Assembly (NCBI GenBank): GCA_009760855.2 | Contig: WPIO01000002.1 | Location: 9,420,001 to 9,484,000, forward strand | DNA length: 64,000 bases | Direction: 5' to 3' | DNA from: Cristatella mucedo | Lineage: Eukaryota > Bryozoa > Phylactolaemata > Cristatellidae | Part shown: positions 13,293 through 26,274 of the stretch, one piece after another | Layout of the letters: every line of letters begins with the position of its first letter | Position numbering within the stretch: the first letter of the stretch is position 1 | Made by a program: the position numbers and the translations under genes | Notes under the pieces: model-generated | Database searches by the model: none | What the model was told of the DNA's origin: nothing | Seen by the model: the letters and a program-made list of their open reading frames with translations, nothing else

Positions 13293-13764
13293 TTATCTGA
13301 CTATGGCTAGTCTCGTGTTGTGGCACTTCATCAAAGGATGAAGGTTGGTTGGAAGGTCAAATAGGCGGCAAAAAATGCAAGCATATCCCGGATAGGATAC
13401 GTGTCAAGAGACTGTCTTTTCTTACATCGCGTTTAATTTTTTATACCAAAACTTAACCAGATTTTGGTGGAATTTAATCAACATACGATCAGATTAGCAC
13501 AATACATATGGTTACAAGCTTCTGTTGGGTACAATCCCAGAAGATAATTACTCAATGGACTAGCGTCTTACAGATGTTAGGGCTTAAGCATGAGTGCAGA
13601 TCAAGAAAGACTCTGGCGATAGTGAAAGCATCTGTCAGCACATCCGATCTGGTGGATTTTCAAATATATATTAAAATCCCATGAAATAAAAGAGGACAAT
13701 GAGTAGTTTAAATTGATAAATCGAGAACTACTGAGTTAGTAGGAGTCAAAGCCTACATGGCTTT

Positions 13765-13850
13765 TAATATGCATGTGGTAGCCAACATACTTAATCTCAC
13801 GCAATAAAGACAAAGTCAAAAGCATAGCTGAGTTAGGAAGGCAGTTAAGG
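13765..13850 (-). repeat. LINE-B internal remnant
   Basis: gcatgtggtagccaacatac, cgcaataaagacaaagtc, aagcatagctgagt; matches the remnant at 12240-12320. Confidence 0.45.
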
Positions 13851-15047
13851 AACTAGTCAAGTAGTCAAGGTGAGCAGCGTAGAAGTAGGAGCTTTGATTA
13901 GCCGGGAGGGATGTTCCGAGAAAGAATAGATCACCTGCTGGACGAGTCCTAAGTGCCGGCACGCGTGTGAAGGGATTCAAGCTAGCTTAATTTAAACGGT
14001 AGGAGTACTTATAACTCGTGGTCTTCTTTGGATGTCAAAAAGCCTGCTCTAACATAGCAAAAAGGACTATTTATGCTAGAGCATGAGCTATTTACACCGA
14101 TCTTATACGGCCCTGAAGTGCAGCGTAATATATCGAAACCCTTAGTTTTTGTGCTGATAGTATTTCTATTCTCACTCAGACGCAGCATCTCGGATAGCTG
14201 TCTGTCGCCAGCGTACCCCATCCCTATCGCGAATGCTGAGTCACTGGAAACAGGGCTTCAGAAAGCGTTTCCTCATGCGAGATGGCTCATTGTTGTTTAG
14301 CTGCTTTTGGAAACGTACTGAAGGAAAAGTGCAAGGCCTCGATACACGGTGGCTGCAGGTAAGCTCGTCGGTAGCAGCCGGCCGGCTATACGCGGCCGGC
14401 CGGCCGGAGGTCCAGCAACCGCTGCTGCAGTTCAGCCTTGAAGTCGATTCGGGAGCTCAATAGTGCTTCTGCTTAGTGTTGTTGTGCTGTTTTCTCAACG
14501 CTTGTAGTTCTCGCCGCAAACTCGCAGAAATCGTCCCTTTAGTCTCCGTAGTATATCCAATTCGTTAAATAGCTATTGTGGAGCACTCGAGGGACTCCGG
14601 GTTAGCTGTTGGAGGTCATCGGAAATGGCCCTGTATTCCGGGTGTAGCCTCGTGAGGCTGGCTATCTGGTGGTTTCCTGAATTGAAATGTGCCCCCCCCC
14701 TGCCTAAATTATGTACTCACCATGAAGCTGCACTTAGATGCCCGTGTAATTGCCAGGCCGGATGTTCAGGTGTTTGACTCACCTCGTGATTGTTGTAGCA
14801 GCAAGGGCTTTGGTGCCTGCAGTGTTGTGCCCGTGAGCACACGGCTCTCAGCGCTCTCAGTCACCGCCCAAGTCTTAGCTGTGTGATCCATCATGTCAGC
14901 TGTGTGTTGCCACAGCTTGGCGTTGAGAGGGAGGACGGCCATCAATCAGTTGAGCGTCTTTGTGGTTGGAGATTGGCTTGGATAGGGCCATACAAACGAG
15001 CTTGCTCAGATCGGCTGGCTTTACTTGCTTGGCGGTTCGCATACGAC

Positions 15048-15797
15048 AGCTAATAATAATAATAATAATGTACTTGATAAAGCACCCTCAGAGAACTTAA
15101 TCTCTTTCTACGCGCTTTACATTTGCTGCAAAGCGAAATGAAATTGAATGGTAAGTAAAATCATGCTTGAAAAACAAACAAAATGAATAACATGGTTAGG
15201 GGTGACATGCACAGGGTCAGCATGCAAATGTGGTTAGTGGCAGCATGCACAGTGTCAGCACGCATAAGCACGTGAAGGACGAATCACAGGGACCCACTAA
15301 ATGCTGTCCTAAATAGGTGTGTTTTTAAGTTCCTTTTAAATGTGGTCAGGTCAGGGGATGTTTTGACGCAGGTCGGGAGGGAGTTCCAGGCTTTGGGAGC
15401 ATACGAACTAAATGCACGGTCTCCAAAGGATTTGAGGTTGGTACGAGGTATTTCTAGACTGTTGGATTCCGAAAAGCGAGTGGTACGATGCTTGGCCTGA
15501 TGGGGGAGTATGTCGGAGGGATAAGTTGGAGCAATAGAATGAAGGGACCTAAAAGTGAGCGACAAAACCTTGAAGTCAATCCGTTGCTTGACTGGTAGCC
15601 AGTGCAGGTCGGCGAGGAGTGGAGTAATGTGGCAACTGCGACGCTCACGACAGACAAGCCTAGCTGCAGAGTTTTGCACCAGCTGCAATCGCCTGATCGC
15701 ACATGCTGGTATGCCAGTAAGCAGTGAGTTGCAGAAGTCGAGACGAGATGTCACGAATGCACGGACCAACTTAGACGTGCTAGCCTCTGTTTAGAAT
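15048..15797 (-). mobile_element. LINE-A copy, 5'-truncated, well preserved
   Basis: Reverse strand with an open frame of 161 codons (15769-15284) covering the LINE C-terminal domain (ARLVCRERRSCHITPL, KAWNSLPTCVKTSPD). The 3' UTR with repeated gcatgctgac units, the terminal hairpin, and an ATT tail lie at 15048-15120. Its 3' UTR is almost identical to that at 27130-27400, so both are young. Confidence 0.85.
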
Positions 15798-16034
15798 TTT
15801 GTGTGATCTTGCTGCTGCCACATCCAAACTTCGGTTTCAGCAATGAAGTGCATTTGTAGCCGTCACTGCTCGAGCTAAGCTGCAGGATCGTGTGCCGTTC
15901 GTGATCTTTTAGTTTTTCGAGAATAAAAATACCTCTTTTTAAAACTTTGTCGCCTAGCAGACTGCTAACATACATTTTATTGGCATCTGGTGTCCCGTTT
16001 GATGCTAGATTCTGACCAGCGTTTTGACTATGAG

Positions 16035-16287
16035 TGATTTTCAAATGATTACATGCTATGATTGTTATGCTCAAGTTTAATCTAATAATGCTGAGACTAA
16101 CCGTTTTTATTTGCATGCTGACCCTGTGAATGTCACCTCTAACCATATTATGTTTGTTCACATTGTGCATGCTACCACTAACCATAGGATCATGCTTCCT
16201 TTACAGCATAGGCAAAGGGCCTAGAAGGAGATTATTTTCAGTGAGGGTGCTATATGAATGTATTATTATTATTATCATTTTGATTTA
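16035..16287 (+). mobile_element. LINE-A 3' UTR fragment
   Basis: gcatgctgaccctgtgaatg and catgctaccactaaccat units, hairpin remnant at 16210-16250, (ATT)n at 16260-16280. Only 240 bp from the opposing LINE-A copy at 15048-15797. Confidence 0.7.
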
Positions 16288-19200
16288 TGCCACGTTTCAC
16301 TGCCGTCGGCATACCTGCGTTTATCGGTGAAGCAGCTGCAGGCTCACTGGCAAGGTACAGTTAAATTAATAAGCGACAGCACTTTGTAAAACAATCTGTG
16401 TCCCTAGGTAGTAAGTGCTATTTTCCAATTGCTTATGCCTTCTAAGTAAACAAAATTGCCGTCGTTCCCTTAAATGTTGCTCATGTGACTAAGCGAGGCA
16501 TTAACTTTAAATTAGCTCAATTCCGAAGACAAAACGACTGATTCACGTCTTGTGGTTCACATTTGGTCTGAAAGGAACGCGAACAGCAATGGTTGACAGT
16601 TATTTTATTCAGTCGTACCAAAATGACCGCTCAAACTTGTTCAGAAGTGATAGGATTTTATATAGTTGCGCCTATAGTGCAATCGCTTTCTCGAAGAAAC
16701 CCTGTATCTATTCCTCTATGTATTCGATTGCTATTGGCAATGAAGTTCAAAGTCCGGTGAAAGCGCTTGCCTTGCTCAATTGGCGAAAGCTTCCACGTTC
16801 CATTGGAATTTATAAAGTTGAGCATCATTTTGGACTTGAAGACAAATTCTGCATCCCGTTTGGGCATAGGTTTTTATGGAGCCTCAGCGCCAGGTTTTTG
16901 CAGTTTCCATCCCGGTGATTGCTCAGAAAGCTCTGAACCACTGCATCGAAACTTGCATAGGCCCAGTTATCCTTCTTTTTTTTAGCTTCTTGAAAAACAG
17001 GCTACCCTCCAAACATGACATCCGCTTTTACCTGTGCGTTGGACAGCTGCGGTAGGACATGTATGAGGTACTTGAAAGCTGCTGACTCATTGTCTAGAGC
17101 GGTGACAAATTGCTCAGCGAGGTTCTTTGCAGTGGCGGCATCAGCAGCTCCGAGGATCTAGCAGCAGCCTCCACTTGATATTGTTCTTCGATACACTTAA
17201 CTGAGTTCTCTGTGCCTATTCTCTATGTGATAGCTCGTCTAAGTGTCCCGGCTGTCCTATAAGCAAAACAGTTATAAAACGTCGTGGAACCATCTTAGTG
17301 TTTAATCAGGAATGACGCAGTTTTGAAATCTCACCGAACTCAACAGCATCTTGACACCAGTGCATTTCTCTTTGAGGCTAGCTGAGTGAGCCGTAAAGTC
17401 AGACTGGCAATTGTTACCGTTATAAAGCCGTACGGCCAAGAGGCTCAGAAGTGAACCATCAATAAATTGGTCCCATTCATTTGGTTCACGGTTTGTTCCT
17501 TTAGCATTGAATAGACTGATCACATAATTGCAAAAGTACAGACCATAATTCTGTTTGAAGAAGTTGAAAAAGATGGCGGTGCACCCTCCGATCGATTAGT
17601 TGTACTCTTGCCCTTGGATCCTAGCCCAGGGGTAAGGTGCTCTCTCTTCACGCTTCGGGTCGTAGGGTTCGAGTCCTGCAGTAGGCGAGATTCTATTGCC
17701 TAATGCCGTCCGCGGTGACAGCCGGTAAGGCTCTGCTGCCGTTATATAAATGAGGTTTACAAGTCAGCTAATCTTTTTTGATCTAGAAAGTTCCAAGCTG
17801 AGAATTGAACTTAGTAAGACTTAGGTCTACGATAAGCTCTTTGAGGTCTTTTTTGTTGGGCAAATATGGCTTTTTCTTAGCAGCAGCATCTGTAAAACTT
17901 CTTCGCTGCCCGACTTGCTGCCCTCTTCCGTTGATGGCTGATTTTTATTAATAGTTGTCACAGTGGAGATGTCCATGGATGTCTCTCATTTCGGAATCCT
18001 TACACTATGAGTTACCTCTGGATTCGGTCTTAAGCCAATTCTCTACACAAGCTCTACTCTTTCTCGGGCGGACTTCAGCGCCAAGCACGATATTGGCATT
18101 AATTGTCGCTCAGATGACGCTCAGCTCTCTTCCCGTATCATCTGAAGCTTGTAGGCGCAGCTCTTCTTCTTCCCACTCACTCGCTTTCCTCCTCACTGCG
18201 TACATCGGTGACATTGACCTTTGGAAGATCACTTGCTTTCCGCCGCTCAACGGTGATAAGATCAACCTTAAAGTTATCGAGAAAAAGAAACAGAGTTTCA
18301 ACTGAATGTTGGTAGACCTTGCTGTTAAGAGTGCTTCATCAAGAATCTCTCATACGACATTGGTCCGTAATCCAAGCGTACTATTCCAAAAGGACTTACT
18401 GTTAGATGAAAAAAATTCCTCCGCATTCGATTCGTCCTACTTCCACTTTAAGAAAATCACCAATATCTCGGTCCGCTAAATAAAATTACAGCAGCCAAAC
18501 TAGGTCCCTCGCTTGCGACATGACCTGCCGATTAATGCAGTTTCATTTGTTCAGGACTCTCTGCCTCAACTCTTAATCGTCTGCAGCTGACTCGGCATCT
18601 CGTCTGGTCTGCCGTTGACCCTATAGCTGCCACGCCACACCACGCTGTCCAAGTTTCACCTGCTCCCTTTTAGCATCGCATGGATTTCCAGAGCCTCTGT
18701 CTTGCTTGCAGGTCACTTCATTCACTTGCACTTCGCCTGCACATTCGACCTCCTTATTCCTGCCGCGCTTTCGTGCCACCGGCTCTACAGGATCTAGTCT
18801 ACTTGCTCGCTTTGGCGCTGAATTAAAATCTGCCAATAATTGAGCCTTTGGCTCGAATGCATTACTCATCTTTAACTCGTTTTTTGGCTGCGTTCATTAA
18901 CTGCGATGAATTTGCATTTGTGAAGTCTCAGCCAGAGATGCAATTGTTCTGCTCGCTTCTCCACGTGCGTTGGTGAACTGGTCTTTTTGTTTTGTCCCGG
19001 TGTGCTTTTTGTACGCACCTGTGCAGTAAATAGTTCATTTTCCTAGCCAGAGGTCGTACTAACCAGTGGCCACGAGCGTCTTCATGTTTGCTTTAGCAAG
19101 CTGGCCTAAGTATGATATGTTTGAGATTTTCGCCTGCTTGATACTGTGTACGTATGACATCACCCGCAGGTTTAGATTCTCTTGCAGCGAGTTGTAAAGC

Positions 19201-19439
19201 GTCTTGATAGAGACAAAGATTACCTTAGGGTGCTACGAACGCTACCTATTGTTTAATTAATGATATTACCCTGTCATAAAAATTTGATTGACCACACCTT
19301 GAATTGGCATAAGCCTTCAAAGACTCATATTTTTTATAATGATAATTAAACTGATACAGTATTAGTGAATATTATATTTGTTAGAGCTCATGAAGTCCAG
19401 CAAAATGTCATGCAATTTGTTCGCGTATTTCAGAGTGCT
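16288..19439. other. Intergenic, nothing recognised apart from SINE-B at 17609
   Basis: The longest frame (16550-16918, 122 codons) has no domain, start context or neighbouring exon that would support it. Confidence 0.45.
17609..17772 (+). repeat. tRNA-derived SINE-B copy (diverged)
   Basis: A-box-like tagcccaggggtaaggtg, B-box-like agggttcgagtcctgc, gtaggcgag linker, paired agccggtaaggct segment, then gttatataaatgaggt. The same plan as the copies at 27431, 46886 and 50298, with a different tRNA-like head. Confidence 0.7.
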
Positions 19440-19525
19440 CTATAATAATAATACTATATTTGCATAGCACCCTCAGGGAACATAATCTCTTTCTAGGCAC
19501 CTTAAATACTCTGTAAAATAATCAC
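19440..19525 (-). repeat. LINE-A 3' terminal remnant
   Basis: ATA/AAT run, then gcaccctcagggaacataat, ctctttctaggcacc: the reverse complement of the LINE-A terminal hairpin. Confidence 0.6.
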
Positions 19526-20311
19526 TTTAAATCTCTGAACGCAGGCTTGTTCTTGCCACAACTTCTGTCGTGTATCGGCGAAGACGGTCAGGCTGATATC
19601 CGGTCTTGACGGAAACTCACTCGCTATATCCAGCAACTTGTTGCTGTGCAAGATGGCGTTCGCAGTCTTGCGTGTTGTTCGGTAGAATCAGCCGTAGCGC
19701 ACCTCAGCTCTCGTTGGGCACTCAGAGCAGCACCGAGCTGCACCGGCGAAAAGTGTCGGCTTACCTTTCTGCTGGCTCAACGCCTAGAACTCCAATCCTC
19801 GACCTAAGCTGATTACTCCTCTGTTCAACGACTTCTAGTTTTCACGTCGAACAACCATGGATTGTCACATAACCGTTGCTTGCCGTTACAAGTCAGGACC
19901 CTCGTCACCCGCTCCAGCCCGCGTCCTCTGACTAACAAGACTCGGCGTCGCCTGGGCTGCCGGCAACGGGGAAGATTGCAGAGCCACGCGAATTTTCTGC
20001 ATGCTTCTTCTCGACGAAGACGTCTCGGTGAGACGCGTCGACGGCAGCGCCAAGTCGGTGCTTAACAGGGAGTCGGAGGAAAGCGCGAGCGTCCATAGCA
20101 ACGCAAGCCCGAGATCTTCAGCAGCCTCACAGTAAGTAAGCCGAGCGGCTGCCGCCGAAACGAGAATGAGGCTTCGAAACGAGCCATCAACGTATAGCCG
20201 GGGCTCGCTAGAGGCGGCACACTAGAAGGGAAATCGAAGCATTTCCGGTTAAGGCGCCCGGCCAGCACCCGCAGCAACTTCTGCGAACGCTCGCTAGCTC
20301 AGCGTTGGCTC

Positions 20312-20354
20312 TAAGCCGTAGGCAGGCAGGCAGGTAGGCAGGTAGGTAGGTAGT
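20312..20354 (+). repeat. GGCA/GGTA tandem repeat
   Basis: Tandem ggcaggcaggcaggtaggta units in the GC-rich upstream region. Confidence 0.9.
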
Positions 20355-21254
20355 GAGAGAGGCACCCCAGTGCCTATTCATTCTGCCGTCACTGCGGCCT
20401 CGGCGCCAGCCGACGCGAGGCCCACGCGTTCGTTCTCGGGCCGTCTGCACTAGACGACCGTCGCGGCGCGTCAGCCTGCAGTCGGTCTGCAGCAGCCCCG
20501 AGTCCGTCGCCTCCAGGGGGCATCGATTTCTGCACATCTTTTGCAGAAGTAATTGAACATTATCGATGGGTCAGCGCAATTTAATACTCGGCAGTCGACG
20601 CCGGCTTTGAGAGAAATTTTAATTAACCCGGATTAAGGCGAGAATGCGCTTCGCGCGAGGACGACGCTGCTGAAATAGCCGCACAACGCGCGCACATCCG
20701 ATCGGTGGGCCGAGTCGTGCGGATATTGCGGCTTCGCAGCGGCGGCGCATTGCGAGCGGCTGCTGCCGGGAAGAGCCGCGGGGCAGCTGGCAGCAGCCGA
20801 TGGAGCCACTTCCGAAAGCGCTTCGCCGGCCAAACAGCTTCCGCCGTCGACGCTGTCTGGCACTGCACCGGCGGGAGCGTTGGTATCGGAGAATAAGCTT
20901 CGTGCTCTCTCAGGTCGTCTCGCTTTGAACGAGCCGATAGCCGTCGTGAGGTCGCCGGTCGGTCACCGTGCAAGCGTAGGAAAAGTGGCAGCGAATGTTG
21001 GCGACGAGAAGAGCGAAACTTAAATAGACGAAACAACCACAGCAGCTGCGACGTCGCTACTGCTGGGAAGCGGGCCGACGGTATGCGCCGTGTCGCTACT
21101 CGGAAGTTGCTGTTTGGATTTCCGCCCGCCTAAAGGCCAGTTCACTCGGCAATTTAAAACGGTCTCAGCTGAGAGCTGCACCCGGCAGCCGACGGACACA
21201 GCCTCCCCCCCCCCCCTTGGACGGTGGGCGAGAAGCGTACCCGATGGCCATGCT

Positions 21255-21470
21255 GCTGAGAGAGACAGAGACAGAGAGAGAGAGAGACATGGAGAGACAG
21301 GAAGAGGCACAGAGAGAGACATAGAGACAGAAAGAGACAGAGACAGTCAGACACGGACAGACAGACACATACAGACAGACACAGACACACAGACACAGAG
21401 ATAGATAGATGGAGAGAGTAAGTGAGACGGAGAGAGACAGACAGGCAGACAGAAAGTCAGATGAATAATG
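21255..21470 (+). repeat. GACAGA/GAGA microsatellite
   Basis: Imperfect gaga, gacaga and gacaca units upstream of the channel-subunit gene. Confidence 0.95.
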
Positions 21471-21559
21471 AGATGACCGGCGAGCCCTCGATCAAGCTCT
21501 TAGAGACCTGCGTTCGCCGCACTAGAGATGAAGCTTACACAGCTTCTCCAACCTGTTGA

Positions 21560-21625
21560 CAGTTCCCAGAAAGGGATTTGATTCGCTCAGGGTGTTATGC
21601 TGGTGTATTATTATTATTATTATTC
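21560..21625 (+). repeat. LINE-A 3' terminal remnant
   Basis: cccagaaagggatttgattc, tcagggtgttatgct, then (ATT)n. Confidence 0.6.
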
Positions 21626-22467
21626 ACGCTGAACTGGAGCGACACAACTTGAATTACCCAGGGTGGCGGCCCAGCCACCAGCTTGTCTTGGGCGGCCGAC
21701 CCGTCTGCAGCGCCCCGGTCCCGGCCGACTCACGTTCGCCAAAAGGCGCCTGCCCGAGCCGTAGTTGGCGAGGCAGCCGGCGGCCCGAGCCGGTCGCCAG
21801 CAGACGTCTCGCGCCTGCGCCCGAACCGCCAATCCGCCTAGCGCTCGCATCCGGTCCGCTCGGCTCGTTCGACTCGCCTTTGCCGCGGACCGCGGGAGCA
21901 GGGAAAAGCGCGCTGACGATTCGCGGGCGCAACCCGCCTCCCTCCTACCTATCGGCGGAAGCTGAGCAGCGGAGAATCGCTCTGCCAGTCGCGAGCGTAA
22001 GCCGCTTCCGGTTCGTTCGACGCCTACTTGGCTCGACTGGCCAGGGCCCCGCGTGCGTCCCGCGTCGAGTCTCCGGCTCAGCGCGGCAGAGGAGGAGGAG
22101 GCTCGGCGGCCGCCTCCGCCGCCGCCACTGCATAAGTCGTCAACGCCACCTTTTAGGGTCCGCCCGCGGCCGGTATCGAATCCGGCATTGGTTGCCGAGC
22201 GGCAGTGCGCACCGGCAGCGGCGGCGGCGGCGCACCAGTGGTCATTAAGGCCGCCCATCGAGCCCTGAAAAGGCGGTCGCTATCTTCGCCGCGAGTCACG
22301 AGAGCGACTCGTCCGGTGGGAGCGAGCGCGAGTGTTCTCGACCGACTGCCCCGCCGACTGCTGCTGGCGCCAGAGGTCGGCTGCCAGTGCTGCTGCTGCG
22401 GCGGCACCGGCAAGAGCGCCGCAGCAACAGCGGCAGAGTGAGAGAGAGTGAGAGAGAGAGCTGCCGA

Positions 22468-22845
22468 ATGGCTCGCCCAGCGGCTCGCCGAGGCGGCCGG
22501 CAGATCGCCTGCTTCCACGTGGTGCTGGCGCTAGCACTGCTCGTCGTCTTCGGCGTGTCGTTCGGCGTCGTGTTCGAGTACGCCGCTCTGGCCATCCAGA
22601 GTCTGGAGGCCGAAATCTACGGTCCCACGTACTGTGCGATCACCGGCGCAGCGAGCGTGAGCAACGTGACGTGCGACGACGGCGGCGGCGACGGCGCCGC
22701 TTCGGCGCCGTGCTATGTCGTGCGAGCCGTGCCGGAAGGCGCTGGAGGCGACGGAGGTGCGGCCGACGACTCAGCCGACGAGCGGCGGCAAACGGCGAGC
22801 GCAATTCTGCATCCGTACTACCGGGACTACTACTACAGCAAGGAC
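22468..22845 (+). CDS. BK-channel beta / TipE-like auxiliary subunit, exon 1 (residues 1-126)
   Basis: First coding exon of a two-membrane-segment ion-channel auxiliary subunit. The ATG at 22468 is the first ATG in this open frame (+4 is G; -3 is C, so a middling context). Residues 13-36 form a hydrophobic helix (TM1) after a short basic N-terminus (RRGGR). The extracellular part starts near residue 40 and carries Cys56, Cys69 and Cys82, an N-glycosylation sequon NVT at 66-68, and a low-complexity Gly/Asp/Ala stretch at 70-80 and 90-105. It ends in a Tyr-rich segment just before the junction. The exon closes after a complete codon at 22845, followed by the donor gtacgt. In KCNMB proteins TM1, paired loop cysteines, a Pro-Cys and then a Cys-Ser/Phe-Tyr motif come in this order, as here across the splice. 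TipE/TEH proteins of arthropods share the plan. Function (modulating a Slo/BK or Nav channel at the plasma membrane) is inferred from the plan, not proved. Confidence 0.72.
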
Positions 22846-25800
22846 GTACGTAGCGGGAAAAGTGCACAGCGCCCCCGCGCCGCCGCCGCCGCCGCCGCAG
22901 CCCGAACGCGCCCGCCCGCCCGCATAGCGAGCAGGTAGCGCTGCAGGCTTCTACTTCTACTTCCTCGAGGAGGCAGCGCCCAATAGGCCGAGAGCTCTGT
23001 GCGTCCGTCTCGCAGACGCTTCCCTTCGAGCGCACCTTTAGCTAGCGAGCCGCTAGAGGTCGCTGCACTGCCTGGTAGCCCGCGCCGAAGGTCCCCAGAT
23101 CGAAATGCGGGAACGGTTTGTTGAGCGCCATCTTTTATGCCGACGGCCTGCTGTCGGCGGCGGCGACTGTCGCCGCGAGAGTCACACTGAGCGAGGGCGA
23201 GCCGTTAAGAGCACCGCGCGTTTCGTGCCGCCCGCTCGAGAGAGTCTTGCGGCGCGGACTGGCCGAGCGGACGCGGGTTCAGGCCTGCCCGTACGTCCGG
23301 CAATCGGCGAGAGGCCGCTGCTAGAAGTTGAAAGCGACGAGCTGTCGAAATCTCGAAATTTCGCCTGCGCTTTCTCGTTGCTGGCTCAGACATCTTGCTT
23401 GCTTCGATCTCTGGCTTCCGAATTCCGAGTTCTGGCTGCCTGGCTGGTCAAAAAAGACGAACGAGCCAGAAAAACGCTCTTGCAGAGCTCGCTGCTTGCC
23501 CGCCGACTGCGCCGACAAAGAGCAGCCTGAGAACGCTCAACGTGCACGTCAAGTTCGAGGGGCGAGTAGAAGGTGCCCGGTACGAAAGAAGTGGGAGTGC
23601 ATTGAACTTCACGCGCTATGTCGCGAAATCGAGCGCTCCGGCGGGCAGTGACTTACTGTGCATTGCAAGCATTGGCGAAAGCCGCAAGCCGTAGACGGCT
23701 CTTCTGCTGCTACGAGCAGCTCATCGCCTATGGGGACACACTTAGGGGAGTCGTAGCAGTTCCGTCGCGGAAGACAACGCTTTGCCATCTCGCCGCTTGT
23801 CGGAAGTCTATCTTGCCACGCGACGCAAGTGCGCCATCTTGCGGCGTGGCGGACCACGTTTATTTAATTAGCGGAGATACGAAATTGAAGGATTTCCATT
23901 GGCTGACGTGTTGGGAACGAGAGGGCTCGAGAGATTTTGGATCGCCGGCCATCCAGCCGCCATGACATCTGATTTTTCTTGATTTCGTCTGCGTGTGCCT
24001 GCTCTCATCTCTATCACGCCTGGCGCCTCGAGTACCTGTAGCAGGAGGCTGAAGGCTCCGGAAGCAAGCGCCGACTACTGGAGGAGCGCTCGGCTGAGCT
24101 GCGGCCGCCGCTATCTCTTCGGTCCTGCCCCCGTCCTGATTGGCCCGCCCTGCCCAGCCGAAACGACACCGCATATTCTCGCAACGACTTGAGAAGCAGT
24201 ACCGCAGTGCCCAGGGTGACCTGAGAGTTATAAGATCATGTACCGTCGATTAGCTGCGTTTAGATACTCTTTCGCTCACTTCGTCTGCATCTTTCGCCTC
24301 TCGAGATCTCGCGTAGACACTCGCGATCGTGCTATACCCTTGTTAACAGGCCATAGAAAGGAAGCGCGCTCTTGTGAACCTACACCCGAAGTTCAATGGC
24401 AGCACACTACCGCACCGGTCTCACGCTTAGTGGGAATTTTGTTGACGTCTGAACCCGTTCCCGCGCGGTCAAGCTGGTCGGCTACGCTCGAGTGGCAGTA
24501 CCGCCAGCCACGTGACTCGGAGGAGCGGACAAGCGCCGGTGACTCCATTAGCTTTCCCTGTAGGCCGAGAAACGGTCTGGCCGCTGGTCTGCACCGCAGG
24601 GTACGCAGTGCTGAGCGGGAGATCGGCGAGTCCAACTGAGAGTGACTCTGAGCTCTGAGCCGCGTCCTCTGCTAAATGCCGGAGCCCCGGCTAAACCTTT
24701 CGCAGATGAGTAACGAGGTTCGTAGGAATCGGAAATCGGAGCTGCTCGCCCTCCTGCACCGGGCCTGCGTGGGCGCAATGCGTCAGCGGGCAATACGTCA
24801 GCGCCCAGGTGGGCAGCCGGCGCTTCTTAGCTGGCCCTGGGTGAATCGTGCTCGAACCAGCTAAAGGTTCGAGCAGACCAGAATTGCCGACCGACTCGTG
24901 GCGCCGGCTTGAATCGCAGGGCCACGCAGCTAGCAAGCGTGGCGCCTCTCAAATGTATGGCGCGGTGAATGAATGGAGAGGATGCCTCTCACAGACGTAG
25001 GAGTGCACGCAAAGCGTCGGCCTCTTTGAACGCGCAGAATGCGTCCGTCCCGTTCGAGCGCGAACGAGCGAGCCGAGCGTACGAGCTGCTAAAGAGAGTG
25101 AGTGGTGCGGCTTTGCCGTGCGAATACAAAATGTGCCGCCTGGTCGCACGCAGCGGTAGTCGGAGAAGACGGCGACGAAGGCTCGACTGCAGCCATGCCG
25201 CCGAGGAGGAGACGGCGGCATGGCTCCCAGGCCGAGCTCGGCTCTCCGACCGCCGCCGCCGCCTGAGGGCGCTGAGACTCGTCTCGTAGGGAGCGCGCGC
25301 ACATTATGGCGGCCCCGGCATCTACTTAAAATTACACCGACGTTCGTTACCTTTTCGGTCCTGTGCCAAACGTTGCTGTTCATATGCCTTTCGCATTTCG
25401 AAGTTGGAAGCGCCGCTTTCACAATAAGCACGCTCCATCTGCTCATTATGGGCAACTCTGTACACTGCGGGCCCTCAACTTCACTGCTTAGCGTTCATGC
25501 TAGCGTGCAAGAGGCGCTTGCGAAAGAGCTCACATTATACCAGTGGTCTATATTCATGTACTTTGTAGCTCTTCGACTAGGTATCTGTATACGAAATATG
25601 GTGGACGAAACTGTTAAGCCACATTGACTCGACTACTAAAACGAAACTAATAATGTTAGCTGCGGTGAACCCACATCTCTAAGAGCTCGATTGAGGGCAC
25701 GCGGGTCCCTAAAGATGTCTCTCTCGCCGCCTCTCTCTTCCTCCTGCTATCTATCTATCTATCCATTTATGTGTACATCTGTCTATAAACCTATCCGTAG

Positions 25801-26248
25801 ATCTTCTGCTCTCTTGCTCTCACGGCGATATTTTGCCTGCCCAAAGGTTCATATAGATGCGAGCATTGGTACGAAGGAATCGGTGCTTTCAAGGAATACT
25901 ACACGTTGCTCACAGCTAAGAGAAAACACGATACACTGAGTAGGCTGTCCAACAGCACCCATAGTCGTGTTATCCGGTGCAGGCTGAGTGAAAGCGGCCA
26001 TGGCTCTTCAGTCGCTGCACAAAAGAGACTGAGGCTGAGTCCAAGGCTGCGTCTTACTTTTTAAGCCAACGCCCTGTAAGAAAATGGTCACTTTTCCTTC
26101 CTTCCGTGGTTTAGCAGTCGGGGGCTTGACGAATGTGCCGATCGAGCTGAGCAAGCTCCAACAGGGTCATTCATGAGCGTTCACAAGTTCGAGTTGTTGG
26201 TAGCCTATTGTCCCACATCACCTCCAGCCTTGGCTAACGTGGCCTGCC

Positions 26249-26274
26249 CACCCCCCCCCCCCCCCCCCCCCCCG
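26249..26274 (+). repeat. Poly-C tract in the intron
   Basis: An almost unbroken run of about 25 C with one interruption at its start. Confidence 0.9.

Larger units (their letters stand above)
12863..15047. other. Intergenic with LINE remnants; GC palindromic patch
   Basis: Besides the LINE-A and LINE-B remnants, a self-complementary ggccggccggccgg-type patch lies at about 14378-14408. No gene seen. Confidence 0.45.
19560..22467 (+). promoter_or_regulatory. GC/CpG-rich upstream region and probable 5' UTR/promoter of the channel-subunit gene
   Basis: GC content rises abruptly near 19.56 kb and stays high up to the start codon, with frequent CG dinucleotides, (GGC)n runs and (GA)n just before the ATG (22440-22460). 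There is no convincing TATA box. It is interrupted by a GGCA/GGTA repeat (20312-20354), a GACAGA-type array (21255-21470) and a LINE-A tail (21560-21625), so the proximal promoter/5' UTR is probably 21630-22467. Long overlapping reading frames on both strands in this block have low-complexity Arg/Ala/Gly composition and no domain, and I do not call them genes. Confidence 0.4.

Noticed and set aside
16550-16918. 122-codon forward frame
   Set aside because: No recognisable domain, no repeat or neighbour support; length is possible by chance in this much DNA.
20623-21036. 137-codon reverse frame in the GC-rich block
   Set aside because: No motif, no splice-linked partner, Ala/Arg/Pro bias typical of GC-rich noise.
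21556-22258. Long overlapping frames on both strands (230 and 212 codons) upstream of exon 1
   Set aside because: The forward one begins inside a LINE-A tail and ATT repeat; both are low-complexity products of GC-rich DNA.
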